From NCBI GenBank assembly GCA_029937635.1, contig JAPYPM010000008.1:1-10501 (forward strand): 10,501 nucleotides of DNA, in the 5' to 3' direction. Shown piece by piece: positions 1 to 7,773 of this stretch. The notes under the pieces were generated by a model that did not search any database, was not told the origin of the DNA, and saw nothing but the letters and a program-made list of their open reading frames with translations. The first letter of the stretch is position 1. Every line of letters begins with the position of its first letter. Both the position numbers and the translations under genes were made by a program. This stretch comes from Nitrospinaceae bacterium (GTDB lineage Bacteria > Nitrospinota > Nitrospinia > Nitrospinales > VA-1).

Positions 1-1115
1 TCTTTTTTAAAATCTTCCGGGAAAAGTTCGTTGTCATAAATCATATTTTGAAAATCGGTTGCAAGGTGAATCTCGGCAGTTTCTAGCTCTGGGAACTTGT
101 TGAATAGGTCACTAGGAAGAGTAGAAGCACCATGCTGAACAGCGCCTGCCAGCCCATAATCTTTTCGTGCTATGCGAGATAGGTTTTCAAGGCATTCAAA
201 ATCAAGATTCACATCAACAACTTTACCATCAGGCCCGGGCACCCCACCATGTGAGGTTCCTGTTTGTATTGATATTTTACTTATGCTATTTGCTCCTTTT
301 AGCTCTTTATCTAATAAGGCATTAAAGTTATCTAAGTAGGCCCTTAACTCATTTTCAGTACTATTTTCTTTGCCAACTTCACCTATTTCGCCACCGACTG
401 ATACTGTGATTCCTTCAGGTTCCAATTCACGAATATGCTTTGTTAGTTCAACGCCCACCTCAAAATTAGCCCGTTGTTGCTCAACTACGGTGCTTTTGCT
501 TAGGTCCACTAATGTTGATGTGTCAATATCAATGTTATAAAAACCTGCTTCAATACCTTTTTTTATAAGGTTTTTTAAGCTTGATACTTCTTTGTCTTTA
601 TTTATCTTAAAGTTTTTTGCGTTGACTTGAAAATGATCACCTTGGATAAAGACTGGACCACTGTGATTCTCTCGAATCGCTGCCCCTAGGATTACACCAA
701 CTATTTCGTGCGGTTGTTGAAAGGTATAGTCAATTTCAGACCTAGCTATTTCAAAAATGAAAGCACCTGTGTCTAGTATTTGAGCAGTTCGAAATATGGA
801 TCGACTGAAATCATAAGACATCCCACGAATATTGATCGCTGGAACTGTAAAGCCCGCACATTCACCTCGACCACGTGCATCGTATAGCCCCTGAATAGAA
901 GATAACACTATACCCATTTCAATAGCGGCTGATTTAATTATAAATCTAGAAAGTCCTCTTATTTCGTTAGAAGGGTTTAGAACTGAATTTTCTACTAGGG
1001 CATCTATGCTATGTGTTATTAGCCTGTCACTATTTTCAATTACAATGCCTCCATTGTTTAGGCTGGCTACACCTTTTAGGTGCTGAATTAGTTCATTATC
1101 ACTCGCAAAAAGCAT
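1..1115 (-). CDS. Class II fructose-bisphosphate aldolase family protein (3' end off the left edge)
   Basis: Zinc-dependent class II aldolase-type protein. By family it would cleave or form a sugar-bisphosphate such as fructose- or tagatose-bisphosphate in the cytoplasm; the exact substrate is not known. The first 371 codons are visible and the frame is open to base 1. The metal and catalytic set can be matched to E. coli class II FBA: Asp160-His161 in IQGDHFQ (catalytic Asp and Zn His), Glu243 in GGEIGEVG, His289 in TGTSHGGV and His328 in VQHGAS. A segment of about 90 residues before the barrel has no counterpart in short FBAs, so this is an elongated family member. The ATG at 1115 is supported by AGGAGAG at 1124-1130, 8 bases upstream. 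It is divergent from the universal stress protein gene. No glycolytic neighbours are visible. Family assignment is firm; substrate is open. Confidence 0.85.
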   Translation of the reverse strand, partial: MLFASDNELIQHLKGVASLNNGGIVIENSDRLITHSIDALVENSVLNPSNEIRGLSRFIIKSAAIEMGIVLSSIQGLYDARGRGECAGFTVPAINIRGMSYDFSRSIFRTAQILDTGAFIFEIARSEIDYTFQQPHEIVGVILGAAIRENHSGPVFIQGDHFQVNAKNFKINKDKEVSSLKNLIKKGIEAGFYNIDIDTSTLVDLSKSTVVEQQRANFEVGVELTKHIRELEPEGITVSVGGEIGEVGKENSTENELRAYLDNFNALLDKELKGANSISKISIQTGTSHGGVPGPDGKVVDVNLDFECLENLSRIARKDYGLAGAVQHGASTLPSDLFNKFPELETAEIHLATDFQNMIYDNELFPEDFKK

Positions 1116-1512
1116 TCAGTTTTCTCTCCTAACAAAATTTAATAATAATAGATAAAAATAATTCGATATATCTATGCAGATCCTTTTAGTTTTTAGGGTT
1201 ACTTTTTATTCCTTGTGTATTTAGTCTATCGCTTTAAGGGTCTTGGATTTAATACACACGAAAGAATCTCAAACGGTATAGTATTCTAGCTAATAAGAAG
1301 ATTTGAAGCAAAAAATTATAACAATATTATATGATTTCAATAAAATAATTAATAAAATTATATACTTACGTAATATTTTTAAAGGTATTATATGAATGCT
1401 TGCGTGATGCTTGTTTTCTATAATCTAAATTTAATTTAATCTTTTTACTTCATAATACATTATACCTTGTAAAACTAATTAAATTTTGTGGTTTATGTAT
1501 ATTTAAGAGCGT

Positions 1513-1524
1513 ATTGTAAACAAT
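1513..1524. promoter_or_regulatory. 12-bp palindrome ATTGT-AA-ACAAT, possible operator
   Basis: ATTGT and ACAAT form a perfect 5-bp inverted repeat around AA. It lies 34 bp upstream of the -35 box of the stress-protein promoter, a position typical for an activator or regulator site. In such AT-rich sequence a repeat this short may be chance. No regulator is assigned. Confidence 0.25.
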
Positions 1525-1558
1525 CTTAGATATTCATTAACTGCTTATTCCTTTTATA

Positions 1559-1586
1559 TTGACAGTGCTGCAAAATTTGTTAGAAT
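1559..1586 (+). promoter_or_regulatory. Sigma-70-type promoter of the universal stress protein gene
   Basis: A perfect -35 box TTGACA (1559-1564), a 16-bp spacer and a -10 box TAGAAT (1581-1586, five of six consensus bases) face the gene at 1727. Transcription would start near 1593 and give a leader of about 130 bases. That leader holds only a small hairpin, TGCC-ATTC-GGCA at 1694-1705, directly before the ribosome binding site. Confidence 0.7.
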
Positions 1587-1726
1587 TTCTTTGTTTAATA
1601 GTTAGTTACCAGCTCTTACTTACTTGAGGCGCTGTTTTCTACTTTATATTACTTCTATTGGTGTAAAGTTCTCTAAAACAAAATATTTTTTCTTGCCATT
1701 CGGCAGTTTTGAACGAGGTTTAATTC

Positions 1727-3799
1727 ATGTTTGATACTATTTATGTGCCTGTAGATAATTCCGATTACTCCAATACTAGTATAGATATTGGATTGGAAAT
1801 AGCTCAGAAGTTTGGGTCGCGTATCGTGGCTAGTCACGTTTATGCTGCTAAAATGCACGATGTTCGTTTCCGTCAAATGGAAAGCGGCCTACCTGAGGAA
1901 TATCAGGAAGAAGATGAGCTAGAAAAACAACGAAATATTCATGATCAGTTAATTACCAAAGGTATGGAAGTTATTACAGATTCATACCTTGATGTTCCCA
2001 AAAATAGAACTAAAAAACTAAATATTCCTTTTGAAGGGAAGTCTCTTGAAGGCAGAAATTATACAGAATTGGTCCGGGATATAAAAGAATCTAATTATGA
2101 TCTGGTAATTATGGGGGCTCTAGGATTAGGAGCTATCAAAGACAGCTTAATAGGTACAGTTGCTGAAAGAGTTGTTAGAAGAATTCAGACAGATACATTA
2201 CTTGTTAAATACATTCCTGAAATACATGGAGAACGTCCGTCGAGTGACAAAATTGTTGTAGCTGTTGATGGAAGTCATCAGTCCTTTGGTGGTTTAAAAA
2301 CAGGTATGGATCTAGCTAAGGCTCTAAACAAACCTTTGGAAGTCATTTCAACATTCGACCCTTATTTTCACTACGCTATGTTTAATAGTCTTACAGGGGT
2401 TCTTACAAAAGAGGCTGGCAAGGTATTTAAATTTGAACAGCAAGAAAAACTTCACGAAGATATAATAGACAAAGGTTTAGCAAAAATTTATCAGTCTCAC
2501 CTCGAGATTTCTAAAAAAATTGTTGAAGATGAGGGGATGGAGTGCACTATTCGATTATTAGATGGTAAAGTTTTTGAAAAAGTTCTTCAGTATGCTCGAG
2601 AGGAAAATCCTTTTCTTCTTATATTAGGACGCATTGGTATTCATAGTGGTCCGGAAATGGATATTGGAGGAAATGCAGAAAATCTGATGCGAATGGTACC
2701 TTGCAATGTTCTACTTTCTAGCCGTACATTTAAACCTGATATTGATATGCAGGCTGAAGAGAGTATTGAGTGGACAGCTGAAGGGAGAGAACGTTTACAG
2801 AAAATCCCTGGTTTTGTTAGACCTATGGCAACTTCTGCGATACTCAGATATGCTATAGAGAGAGGACATAGTATGATCACCTCTAGTGTAATTACTGAAG
2901 CGGTAGAGAATATTCTTCCTGCTGGAGCAATGCAGGCAATGAGACAAATTGGTGAAAAAATAAGAGATGATGGTGTAGACCCAGAATCTGAGAATGTACT
3001 CAAAGACTATAAACAGCAAATGCTTGATGCACATGCAGGTGAAGATGCTGATAAAAATGTGCCTTCTTCTGAAGAGACTGTTGTTAGTGGAGATGCCGGT
3101 GAGGTAGAGGTGAGCGCTGAGCATATAGCCATTACCGATGACGGTAGAAACTCAAATGGAGCGCAGGTCACTGATATTACCTTTCAATGCAAACATTGTA
3201 AAACTTTCATGGACAGTGATGTTATTAAGTGTTTTGTTTGTGGTGCGGTAGGAGATAGTTTGGTTCCGGTTTACAAAGAAGGCTTTAAGCCCGATGAAAA
3301 AGAAATGATTGGGGTTAAACAAATGACTACCTTTGATGATAAAAAAGTTCAATGGACCGAGGATGCACTTAAAAGTCTTGAGGGTTATCCAGATGGACAT
3401 GTGCGTAGAAGAGCTCAGGCACGAGTCGAAAAAAATGCAAGGGTTCAAAGCATTGAAACTATTTCGGTTGCTTTTCTGGATCAAATTTTAAATGAAAAGA
3501 TTATATCAAAGCCCACCAAAACAAATAAAGCTTTAGATAATTATATGGATGATGAGCCTAAGGTCACAGACTTTATATGGTCGGAAAAGGCAAATAATAG
3601 ACTCGAGCTAGTTCCTAAAGGTTTTATGAGGGATAATACTCAAAATAGAGTAATGGCGTATGCGCTTTCTAAAGATATTAAGGAAATCACTTTAGAAGTT
3701 TGTGAAGCCGGAATTCGTGATTCCGTTAAAATGATGGAAGAAGCAATTGCTAACGGAGCATCTTTAGAGGATTTTTTACCTAAAAAGGTCGGTGCTTAA
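1727..3799 (+). CDS. Tandem UspA universal stress protein fused to three PCP_red-like modules and a zinc ribbon
   Basis: A 690-residue soluble multidomain protein with no signal peptide or membrane segment. Residues 1-163 are a UspA domain starting MFDTIYVPVD, with a complete ATP-site motif G-x2-G-x9-G-T (G130, G133, G143, T144). Residues 174-332 are a second UspA domain (VVAVDGS), whose equivalent motif is G301-x2-G304-x9-G314-G, lacking the usual Ser/Thr. Residues 348-393 resemble the PCP_red domain, known from the C-terminus of the light-independent protochlorophyllide reductase B subunit. Two weaker copies start at W543 and W618; all three share W-x11-P followed by Arg. A CxxC-x10-CxxC zinc ribbon (C488, C491, C502, C505) lies between copies one and two, after an acidic linker at about 410-475. 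The ATG has GAGG 8 bases upstream (1715-1718). It is a single-gene unit between its own promoter and terminator. A stress or redox sensing role is inferred; the biochemical function is unknown. Confidence 0.88.
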   Translation: MFDTIYVPVDNSDYSNTSIDIGLEIAQKFGSRIVASHVYAAKMHDVRFRQMESGLPEEYQEEDELEKQRNIHDQLITKGMEVITDSYLDVPKNRTKKLNIPFEGKSLEGRNYTELVRDIKESNYDLVIMGALGLGAIKDSLIGTVAERVVRRIQTDTLLVKYIPEIHGERPSSDKIVVAVDGSHQSFGGLKTGMDLAKALNKPLEVISTFDPYFHYAMFNSLTGVLTKEAGKVFKFEQQEKLHEDIIDKGLAKIYQSHLEISKKIVEDEGMECTIRLLDGKVFEKVLQYAREENPFLLILGRIGIHSGPEMDIGGNAENLMRMVPCNVLLSSRTFKPDIDMQAEESIEWTAEGRERLQKIPGFVRPMATSAILRYAIERGHSMITSSVITEAVENILPAGAMQAMRQIGEKIRDDGVDPESENVLKDYKQQMLDAHAGEDADKNVPSSEETVVSGDAGEVEVSAEHIAITDDGRNSNGAQVTDITFQCKHCKTFMDSDVIKCFVCGAVGDSLVPVYKEGFKPDEKEMIGVKQMTTFDDKKVQWTEDALKSLEGYPDGHVRRRAQARVEKNARVQSIETISVAFLDQILNEKIISKPTKTNKALDNYMDDEPKVTDFIWSEKANNRLELVPKGFMRDNTQNRVMAYALSKDIKEITLEVCEAGIRDSVKMMEEAIANGASLEDFLPKKVGA

Positions 3800-3887
3800 A
3801 GTAACGTCTTTAAAAGGTTAGTTCTTGTGTCCAGGAAACTATCCTTAGTCTGCTCCAAATTATTGAATACCACTAATGCATTATAAG

Positions 3888-3929
3888 GTCCCCATACATT
3901 GATTTTTAATCAATGTATGGGGGCTTTTT
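3888..3929 (+). terminator. Strong rho-independent terminator of the stress protein gene
   Basis: A perfect 15-bp stem (3890-3904 with 3908-3922) closes a TTT loop. It extends by a T-G wobble and a G-C pair to 3888/3924 and is followed by TTTTT at 3925-3929. It sits 88 bases after the stop codon and isolates this gene from the ABC transporter gene. Confidence 0.93.
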
Positions 3930-3964
3930 ATTTTAAATTTATTTAATAATCTAAATTTATTCTA

Positions 3965-5689
3965 GTGAAAATAAAAATTTATAAAAGGCTGTTTGGTTAT
4001 TTAAAACCTTATAAGAAAAAGCTTTTGTTGGCGATCTTTTTTTCAGTAATCGTTGGAGTGATCGCAAGTTCTCCTGTCCCACTCATTCAAAAAACATTTG
4101 ATGATATTTTTGTTGAGAAAGATTTTTTTATGCTCAAGGCGATACCGATTGCACTTATTATTCTCTACGCGATTAAAGCAGCCTTAGTGTACGCGCAGAA
4201 TATTATCATACTGGGGGTTTCTTTGGATTTAGTTGTTTATGTAAGGGAAAAACTATTTTCCCATATTCACAAACTCCCATTTAATTTCTTTGAAAATAAT
4301 GAGTCTGGTCAATTAATGTCAAGACTCATAAATGATGTCGGTATTATGCAGTCAACTGTTACCCGTTCAGTAAAGGAGCTCGTTCAGAATTCAATTACCT
4401 TGATCGCGCTGTTAGGGTGGATTTTTTATCTAAAATGGGACTGGGCGCTTATCTCAATATTAATAATACCTTTGATGGTTTTACCGATATCAAATATAGC
4501 CAGGAAGTTAAAAAAATTGAGTCACAAAGGTCAGGAAATTCTTGCTGATATTAGTTCAACTATTATTGAATCATTTATTGGTGTTAAGTTAGTTCGTGCA
4601 TTTGGTATGGAGTCCGTCGAAGAAAAAAAATTTAATAGTTACAGCAGTAACTTTCTTCGCGTCATGAAAAAAAATGTTAAATATGTAGAAATAACCTCAC
4701 CTTTTCTTGAGGTTTTAGGTGTGATTAGTGCATCAATAATTCTTTGGTATGGTGGGTTTCAGGTTTTGACGGATAAAGTAAGTCAGGGAACTTTTATTGC
4801 CTTTATTGTTGGACTTTTTATGATGTATACCCCGGTAAGAATACTTTTAAAAATATTTGCCAGTTTTCAGATTTCTATTGCTGGTGCTGAAAGGGTTTTC
4901 TCTATACTTGATTTAGAAGAGGAAAAAGTAAAAGAAGGGAGCAAAGAACTTACCGGTGTTAATAATTTTATTACATTTAAAAATGTTTCATTTAAATATC
5001 CATCTAGAAAAACGTCTGTTTTAAATAAAGTGAATTTAAAGTTAGAAAAATCAAAAATTCTTGCAATTGTTGGTATGAGTGGAGCAGGGAAAACGACATT
5101 AGTGGACCTTTTGTTTCGTTTTAATGAACCTTTTGAGGGTAGTATTTCAATTGATGGAATTAATATTAAGGATTACACACTAAAATCATTAAGGAATAAC
5201 TTGGCTCTTGTGTCTCAGGAAACTTTTCTTTTTAATGATACTATTAGAAAAAATATTGCCTATGGAAGACCCGATGCATCAGAATCTGAAATCATTCAAG
5301 CTTCAAAAGCAGCTTATGTAGATCCTTTTGTGACCTGTTTTGAAGATGGTTATAATACTGTCATTGGTGAGCGTGGGATCAAGCTTTCTGGTGGTCAACG
5401 TCAACGAATTTCTATTGCAAGGGCTGTTCTTCGAAATGCTCCTATTCTTGTACTTGATGAAGCTACATCTGCTTTGGATGCTGAGTCCGAACAATACGTA
5501 CAGGATGCTTTGCATAATTTAATGAAACATAGAACGACTTTTGTGATTGCTCACCGCTTATCAACTATTAAGCATGCCGATTCGATCATTGTTTTAGATA
5601 GAGGGGAGATTGTTGAGTTTGGAACCCATGAAAAACTTATTTCTAGTTCTTTACTATATAAAAGATATTATGAAATGCAAATAAGGTAG
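3965..5689 (+). CDS. MsbA-type ABC exporter half-transporter (fused permease and ATPase)
   Basis: A 574-residue inner-membrane half-transporter expected to work as a homodimer that flips or exports a lipid or other hydrophobic substrate. The N-terminal part (about 1-300) is an ABC type-1 transmembrane domain with six likely helices, roughly at 20-40, 59-82, 138-157, 160-178, 246-268 and 275-296. The C-terminal ATPase is complete: A-loop Tyr345, Walker A GMSGAGKT (370-377), Q-loop Gln418, signature LSGGQ (474-478), Walker B ILVLDE (494-499) and H-loop His530. Length is normal for MsbA/LipA-type exporters. The GTG start fits the family N-terminus (a basic stretch before helix 1), but no Shine-Dalgarno sequence precedes it. 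The gene begins 35 bases after the upstream terminator and ends 37 bases before oleA, so the three genes probably form one operon. The substrate could be lipid A or the product of the ole genes; the sequence does not decide. Confidence 0.9.
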   Translation: MKIKIYKRLFGYLKPYKKKLLLAIFFSVIVGVIASSPVPLIQKTFDDIFVEKDFFMLKAIPIALIILYAIKAALVYAQNIIILGVSLDLVVYVREKLFSHIHKLPFNFFENNESGQLMSRLINDVGIMQSTVTRSVKELVQNSITLIALLGWIFYLKWDWALISILIIPLMVLPISNIARKLKKLSHKGQEILADISSTIIESFIGVKLVRAFGMESVEEKKFNSYSSNFLRVMKKNVKYVEITSPFLEVLGVISASIILWYGGFQVLTDKVSQGTFIAFIVGLFMMYTPVRILLKIFASFQISIAGAERVFSILDLEEEKVKEGSKELTGVNNFITFKNVSFKYPSRKTSVLNKVNLKLEKSKILAIVGMSGAGKTTLVDLLFRFNEPFEGSISIDGINIKDYTLKSLRNNLALVSQETFLFNDTIRKNIAYGRPDASESEIIQASKAAYVDPFVTCFEDGYNTVIGERGIKLSGGQRQRISIARAVLRNAPILVLDEATSALDAESEQYVQDALHNLMKHRTTFVIAHRLSTIKHADSIIVLDRGEIVEFGTHEKLISSSLLYKRYYEMQIR

Positions 5690-5726
5690 GTTGGTAGAGC
5701 TTTATATACTTAAGGATATTTAAACT

Positions 5727-6776
5727 GTGCGTTTTAAAAATGTATATATTGAAGGTTTAGCTTGTCACCTTCCTGAGAATATCGTTACTTCTGATGATAT
5801 TGAAAAACGTTTAGCCCCAGTTTACGATCGTTTAAAGCTACCTTATGGTAGGTTGGGAATGATGACTGGAATTAAAGAGCGACGATTTTGGAACCCTGGT
5901 ACTTCACCCAGTCAAGTTTCCTCAAAAGCTGGAGAATTGGCTATTGTAAATTCTGGAATTAATAAAGAAGATATTGGTTGCTTAATCAATGCTTCCGTAT
6001 GTCGTGACTTTTTGGAACCTGCAACAGCTTCACTCGTCCATCATAATTTAGGGCTTTCTAAAAATACGTTAGTTTATGATATTTCTAATGCCTGTTTAGG
6101 TGTTCTTAATGGGATGATAAATATTGCAAATATGATTGAACTGGGGCAGATTCAGGCTGGGTTAGTTGTTGCTGGTGAAAATGGAGGACCATTGGTTGAC
6201 ACCACTATTGAATCACTGCTAAATAATCCTAGTCTTACACGCAGTGAAATTAAGGCTTCCTTTGCTTCCCTTACTATAGCATCCGCAGCTGTTGGCGTTG
6301 TCCTTGTTCATAAAGACTTAACTCAATATAATCATCGGTTACTTGGTGGTTACAGTCAAGCTGCAAGTCAATTTAATAATTTGTGTCGCGGAAATGATGA
6401 CTCCAAAGCTCGAATTGATAATTGGTTACCACTTATGAAAACAGATGCTGAAACTATGATGCGTGAGGGTTGTCGTCTTGCTGGTCAGACTTGGGATCAT
6501 ACAAAAAAAATTCTTGAGTGGGTTAATGATGATGTAAACCATGTATTTTGCCATCAGGTAGGGCATGGTCATCGTAAGCTTCTCTATGAAACTTTATCTC
6601 TTGAATTAGAAAAAGACTTTTCAACTCTCGAATACTTAGGTAATACAGGAGCTGCTTCACTTCCTTCAACACTTGCGTTAGGAGCGGAAAAAGGCTTATT
6701 GGAAAGTGGTGATCGAATAGCTTTACTTGGTATCGGTAGCGGACTTAATTCCCTTATGCTGGGTGTAGAGTGGTAA
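5727..6776 (+). CDS. oleA: OleA, thiolase-fold head-to-head acyl condensation enzyme
   Basis: Predicted to condense two fatty acyl-CoAs without reduction into a 2-alkyl-3-ketoacid, the first step of long-chain olefin (or ketone) synthesis in the cytoplasm. The 349-residue protein is related to FabH-type ketosynthases. It carries the nucleophile Cys123 (NACLGVLNGM), His276 (CHQVGHGH) and Asn306 (GNTGAAS). Glu97 in CRDFLEPATA matches the OleA-specific base known as Glu117 in the Xanthomonas enzyme. Residue spacings agree with that enzyme: Cys143/Glu117 are offset by 20, Asn315/His285 by 9. FabH lacks this Glu, which favours OleA. The GTG start has AAGGA at 5712-5716, 10 bases upstream. It lies 37 bp after the ABC exporter gene and overlaps oleB by 7 bp. 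Confidence 0.88.
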   Translation: MRFKNVYIEGLACHLPENIVTSDDIEKRLAPVYDRLKLPYGRLGMMTGIKERRFWNPGTSPSQVSSKAGELAIVNSGINKEDIGCLINASVCRDFLEPATASLVHHNLGLSKNTLVYDISNACLGVLNGMINIANMIELGQIQAGLVVAGENGGPLVDTTIESLLNNPSLTRSEIKASFASLTIASAAVGVVLVHKDLTQYNHRLLGGYSQAASQFNNLCRGNDDSKARIDNWLPLMKTDAETMMREGCRLAGQTWDHTKKILEWVNDDVNHVFCHQVGHGHRKLLYETLSLELEKDFSTLEYLGNTGAASLPSTLALGAEKGLLESGDRIALLGIGSGLNSLMLGVEW

Positions 6777-7645
6777 ATAATTTGGATTCTTTTAGGACCT
6801 TATATCCCTTTACTTCTCTTTACTTTGACCTCAAGCCCTTTAATCTTCACTATCTTGACGAAGGAAAGGGGGAAGTCCTGCTTTTTCTTCATGGAAATCC
6901 TACTTGGTCATTTTATTACCGTAGCCTAATAAAAAATTTTAAAGATCGGTATCGATGTGTTGCGCCGGATCATATTGGTTGTGGTTTTTCAGACAAGCCA
7001 CAAGATTATAACTATACCCTTGCCACTCATATAGATAATCTTGAAAAGCTTGTCGATTTTCTTGATTTGAAAAATATTACACTAGTAATGCACGACTGGG
7101 GTGGGTCGATTGGGATGGGTTTGGCTGTTCGCAATCCAGAGTTAATTAAAAGACTGGTGATATTTAATACGGCCTCATTTTTGTCCTCTGATATTCCACT
7201 TCGGATTAATTTGTGCAGAATCCCATTATTGGGGACTATTGCAATCCGAAATTTAAATCTTTTTGTTAGGGGAGTATTAAGGTTTGGACTAATACGTCGA
7301 AAACTATTAACGAAAAGTATTAGAGATGGATACTTAGCACCTTATGATTCGTTTGAAAACCGTATAGCAAACTTAAAATTTGTCCAAGATATTCCAATGG
7401 ATGCAAGTGTTGCAAGCTATTCTGTTATAAAGGATATCGAAAATAATCTAAAGAACTTTAAAGGACTCCCAATTTTGATCCTATGGGGTATTGAGGATTT
7501 TTGCTTTAATATCAAATTTTTAAATAAGTGGAGAGAAGTTTTTCCGTTCGCCGAAGTTCACGAGGTTCTTAACGCCGGACATTTGGTGGTAGAGGATGCA
7601 ACTGATGAAATCATTCCGTTTATGGAAGAATTTTTAAAAAAATAA
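6770..7645 (+). CDS. oleB: OleB, alpha/beta hydrolase (beta-lactone decarboxylase, haloalkane-dehalogenase-like)
   Basis: Predicted last enzyme of olefin synthesis, decarboxylating a cis-beta-lactone to a long-chain alkene. The 291-residue protein is an alpha/beta hydrolase of the haloalkane dehalogenase branch: HGNPTW (41-46) forms the oxyanion region, Asp109 in MHDWGGS is the nucleophile, Asp243 in LWGIEDF is the likely acid and His271 in NAGHLVVED is the base. By sequence alone a haloalkane dehalogenase is possible; the direct overlap with oleA decides for OleB. The GTG start at 6770 lies inside the end of oleA (stop 6774-6776), so translation is likely coupled; only a weak GGGTG precedes it. 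An in-frame TTG at 6782 is an alternative start. oleC and oleD do not follow; a terminator and the convergent ahcY do. Confidence 0.83.
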   Translation: MVNNLDSFRTLYPFTSLYFDLKPFNLHYLDEGKGEVLLFLHGNPTWSFYYRSLIKNFKDRYRCVAPDHIGCGFSDKPQDYNYTLATHIDNLEKLVDFLDLKNITLVMHDWGGSIGMGLAVRNPELIKRLVIFNTASFLSSDIPLRINLCRIPLLGTIAIRNLNLFVRGVLRFGLIRRKLLTKSIRDGYLAPYDSFENRIANLKFVQDIPMDASVASYSVIKDIENNLKNFKGLPILILWGIEDFCFNIKFLNKWREVFPFAEVHEVLNAGHLVVEDATDEIIPFMEEFLKK

Positions 7646-7729
7646 AACTACTTGATAATAATTCGAAAAATGAATGAATTGAGAAAAATAAGTAACTACG
7701 TTAGCTGAATTGTTTAATATTTTGTGTAT

Positions 7730-7767
7730 TTAAAGGCGTTCCTTTTATGTTAGAGGAACGCCTTTAA
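7730..7767. terminator. Likely bidirectional terminator between oleB and ahcY
   Basis: A perfect 13-bp stem (TTAAAGGCGTTCC at 7730-7742 with its complement at 7755-7767) closes a 12-base loop that can pair further at its base. It lies 85 bases after oleB and 6 bases after the end of ahcY, between converging genes. Flanking T-runs are short on both sides (TTTAATAT rightward, TTTAAATA leftward), so termination may be incomplete. Confidence 0.75.
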
Positions 7768-7773
7768 TATGAT

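Larger units (their letters stand above)
1116..1726. other. 611-bp AT-rich divergent intergenic region
   Basis: This gap lies between two divergently transcribed genes and no convincing reading frame spans it. It is strongly AT-rich, with many A/T runs. It holds the rightward sigma-70-type promoter at 1559-1586 and a palindrome at 1513-1524. A separated 8-bp inverted repeat (TGTGTATT at 1214-1221, AATACACA at 1251-1258) has a 29-base loop and no T-run, so it is not called as a terminator. No good -35/-10 pair was found for the leftward aldolase gene, so its promoter remains unlocated. No tRNA or recognised riboswitch was seen. Confidence 0.7.

Noticed and set aside
1214..1258. Inverted repeat TGTGTATT/AATACACA as a terminator
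   Set aside because: The stem is only 8 bp with a 29-base loop, is AT-rich, has no T-run and does not follow a gene end on either strand.
2641..3484. Several minus-strand reading frames inside the stress protein gene
   Set aside because: They lie wholly or almost wholly within a well-supported plus-strand gene, have no family resemblance and look like antisense shadows.
6770..7645. True haloalkane dehalogenase
   Set aside because: The motifs alone allow it, but overlap with oleA and the known relationship of OleB to this branch make OleB the better call.
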